Positions 4,536-6,104 of a stretch of DNA of 6,104 bases are shown piece after piece; position 1 is the first letter of the stretch; each line of letters starts with the position of its first letter. Both the position numbers and the translations under genes were made by a program. Source of the stretch: an uncultured Rubrivivax sp. (GTDB lineage Bacteria > Pseudomonadota > Gammaproteobacteria > Burkholderiales > Burkholderiaceae_C); contig CALBTN010000454.1 in the NCBI GenBank assembly GCA_937967345.1, positions 1-6,104 on the forward strand, written 5' to 3'. The notes under the pieces are model-generated. The model worked only from the letters and a program-made list of their open reading frames with translations. It made no database searches and was not told where the DNA came from.

Positions 4536-6104
4536 TCAGTCGATCAGCTTCAAGCCCAACGGCAGCGTCTCGCCGAACACGCCGCGTTCGCCGGCCTCGT
4601 CCAGCGCCACCACCTCGCGCACGCGCTCGATCCAGCCCGGCGGCGCCTGCGCGGCTTCGAGCCTGACGATGACGCGCTCGCGCAGCGCCGGTTCGAAGTC
4701 GCGTGCGCGGTCGCCGCTCAGCCGCGCCAGGTTCGCGGCGGCCGCAGCCGCGCCGCCGACGCGCTTCCAGTCCAGTGCCAGCAGCGCCTCCAGCCAGGGC
4801 GCGGCGCGCGCGGCGGCGACGACCGCATGCGCGCTGCCGTGGAAGGGCACGCGCGCACCCAAGCGGCCGATCGCCCACAGCGTCCACGCGCTGGTCGTGC
4901 GCTGCGAGCGATCGGCAAGCTGCGCGACCAGCCAGTCGCCGACCTCGGCCTTGTGCTCGGGCGCGATGCGTTCGAGCGACGCACCCAGCCGCATCATGTC
5001 GTCCCAGCCGCCCTTGACCAGCCGCGGCGGGCGCTCAATCTCGGCGCCGAGTTCGGCGCCGCGCAGCGTGTAGGCGAAGTCCTGCAGCAGCCGCTGCTGC
5101 GCCGCTTCTTCCAGGCCGCCGGCGGCGCGGCGCCACAGCGTCCACCACTCGGCGTTGACCTGCGCGTCGTGGCCGTGCTGTACGCCCTGCTCGTACAGCG
5201 GCCACAGCTGCGCGACGCGCCAGCCGTCGAGCGCGTCGCCGAAGCCGGGGCGCAGACACCAGCCGGCCAGGCTCAGCCACAGCCGCTCGTGCTCGGCCGA
5301 GCGGCGGCGCGCGCGCGCACGCTGCGCCAGCGCGTCGTACAGCGCGCGCAGGGCTGCCAAGGTCCAGCGCTCGCGCGGGCCGAGCAGCGCTTCGAGCCGG
5401 GCGCGCAGTTGTTTCACTGCCTTCGGGTCGGCCTGCCGGTCGCGCGCGCCGAACACGCGTTCGATGGCTGCCAGCGCGTCGGGCAAACGCGGCGGCAGGC
5501 CGGCTGGCGCTGCTGCGGCAGGGTCGCTGCGCAGCTGGAATTCGAGCTGCCAGCGCCGCGCCGGGTCGTCGGCGGCGACGCAATGCAGCGCCAGCGTGCC
5601 GACCTCGGTCAGCACCGACGTCAGGAGCACCGGCACCTCGCGGGCATCGCGCGCATTGCCGCCGGGCAGCACCGCCGCCAGCGGCGGCAGCGCCTGCGCG
5701 TCGAGTTCGGCCAGCTCGACCAGATCGCCGGCTTGCGCTTGGCCGGTGGTGGTGGCCACCAGGTCGAAGCGCACCGGCTGGCCGCTCTTCAGCGCGAAGC
5801 TGCGCCCGGCCAGCGGCAGTTCGTGGCCAGCCTCGGTGCCGCGCGGCAGCACGCACACGCCGCGCCGCGCATCGGCGCCGGGGCCGCCGTCGACGACCAG
5901 GAAATAGCTGCGCGCCGAGCCGCCGCCGATGGCCGGCGCCAGGCCGCGCCGCGCCAGCGCGTAGGCCACCGCGCCGCGCGCCACCGCGATGTCGGGGTCG
6001 GCGTTGTGCAGCAGCTTCAGCGGCGCGCCGCGCCAGCCGGCCAGCGTGGCCTGCAGCCGCTGCGCGATGCGCTCGGCGCGGAACACGCCGCCGTTGAGCA
6101 GCAG
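4536..6104 (-). CDS. Hsp70-family protein with DUF3731-type C-terminal region (5' end missing)
   Basis: The frame is open through the right edge; 522 C-terminal residues are visible and the first codons read LLLNGGVFRAERI. This matches the late ATPase-domain motif of Hsp70 proteins (normally 'LVGGSTRIP'). NADPDIAVARGAVAYAL at visible residues 34-50 corresponds to the Hsp70 'NPDEAVAxGAA' motif. A beta-rich region at about 66-195 (YFLVVDGG, GRSFALKSGQPVRFDLV) fits a substrate-binding-like domain. It is followed by a helical Trp- and Leu-rich region at about 205-480 (WWTLWRRAAGG, WTLWAIGRLGARVPFHGSAH, WLEALLALDW), which I recognise as the DUF3731 type found in long Hsp70 homologues. The protein ends GLKLID. 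Such proteins are presumed ATP-dependent chaperones, but their clients are unknown. The ATP-binding N-terminus is outside the window, so its integrity cannot be judged. A GTG at 6086 is in frame but is internal, not a start. It is convergent with the response regulator, 41 bases apart. Confidence 0.87.
   Translation of the reverse strand: MLLNGGVFRAERIAQRLQATLAGWRGAPLKLLHNADPDIAVARGAVAYALARRGLAPAIGGGSARSYFLVVDGGPGADARRGVCVLPRGTEAGHELPLAGRSFALKSGQPVRFDLVATTTGQAQAGDLVELAELDAQALPPLAAVLPGGNARDAREVPVLLTSVLTEVGTLALHCVAADDPARRWQLEFQLRSDPAAAAPAGLPPRLPDALAAIERVFGARDRQADPKAVKQLRARLEALLGPRERWTLAALRALYDALAQRARARRRSAEHERLWLSLAGWCLRPGFGDALDGWRVAQLWPLYEQGVQHGHDAQVNAEWWTLWRRAAGGLEEAAQQRLLQDFAYTLRGAELGAEIERPPRLVKGGWDDMMRLGASLERIAPEHKAEVGDWLVAQLADRSQRTTSAWTLWAIGRLGARVPFHGSAHAVVAAARAAPWLEALLALDWKRVGGAAAAAANLARLSGDRARDFEPALRERVIVRLEAAQAPPGWIERVREVVALDEAGERGVFGETLPLGLKLID

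Noticed and set aside
3010..4887. A 625-codon open frame on the minus strand opposite the response regulator, with repetitive Ala-Leu-Gly-Phe-type sequence resembling pentapeptide-repeat proteins
   Set aside because: It is the antisense image of the A/E/R repeat in a GC-biased gene. It overlaps the alcohol dehydrogenase start and the Hsp70 gene, while the plus-strand frame has a clear membrane anchor and a complete receiver domain.
5155..5907. A Ser/Arg-rich open frame on the plus strand (and a minus-strand Arg-rich frame at 5035-5856)
   Set aside because: Both are out-of-frame readings of the Hsp70-family gene with composition typical of GC-rich shadow frames.

Overview
This is a GC-rich, gene-dense bacterial window with codon third positions dominated by G and C. 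Because of that bias, long spurious open frames lie opposite every real gene. Codon style and gene types suggest a high-GC proteobacterium. A betaproteobacterium of the Burkholderiales is my best guess, but it is an inference from style and not from a marker gene.

Left half (1-3019, minus strand): a two-gene operon. The upstream gene is an iron-containing (group III) alcohol dehydrogenase with all expected NAD- and metal-binding motifs and an unusual Lys/Arg/Ala-rich C-terminal tail. A spacer of about 42 bases follows. Next comes a long NAD(P)-binding protein that runs off the left edge. Its C-terminal half looks like the acyl-ACP reductase (AAR) class, and its N-terminal ~300 residues I do not recognise. 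The pair would fit conversion of an acyl thioester to an aldehyde and then an alcohol (or the reverse); this pathway is inferred.

Middle (3020-3267): a divergent intergenic region. It holds a strong ribosome binding site for the dehydrogenase and only weak promoter candidates.

Centre right (3268-4494, plus strand): a membrane-anchored response regulator of unusual layout. It has one N-terminal transmembrane segment, a short Pro-rich stretch, a TolA-like Ala/Glu/Arg helix of about 180 residues with an internal 50-residue duplication, a Pro-rich hinge, and a complete CheY-like receiver domain at the C-terminus. There is no output domain. The receiver resembles those ending CheA/ChpA-type hybrid kinases.

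Right end (4536-6104, minus strand): the C-terminal ~520 residues of an Hsp70-family protein of the DUF3731 type, convergent with the response regulator and truncated by the right edge. The 41-base convergent gap is spanned by an imperfect GC-rich hairpin.

No tRNA, rRNA, CRISPR array, insertion sequence or phage gene is visible. The least ordinary items are the membrane-coil-receiver protein and the AAR-like/alcohol dehydrogenase pair.
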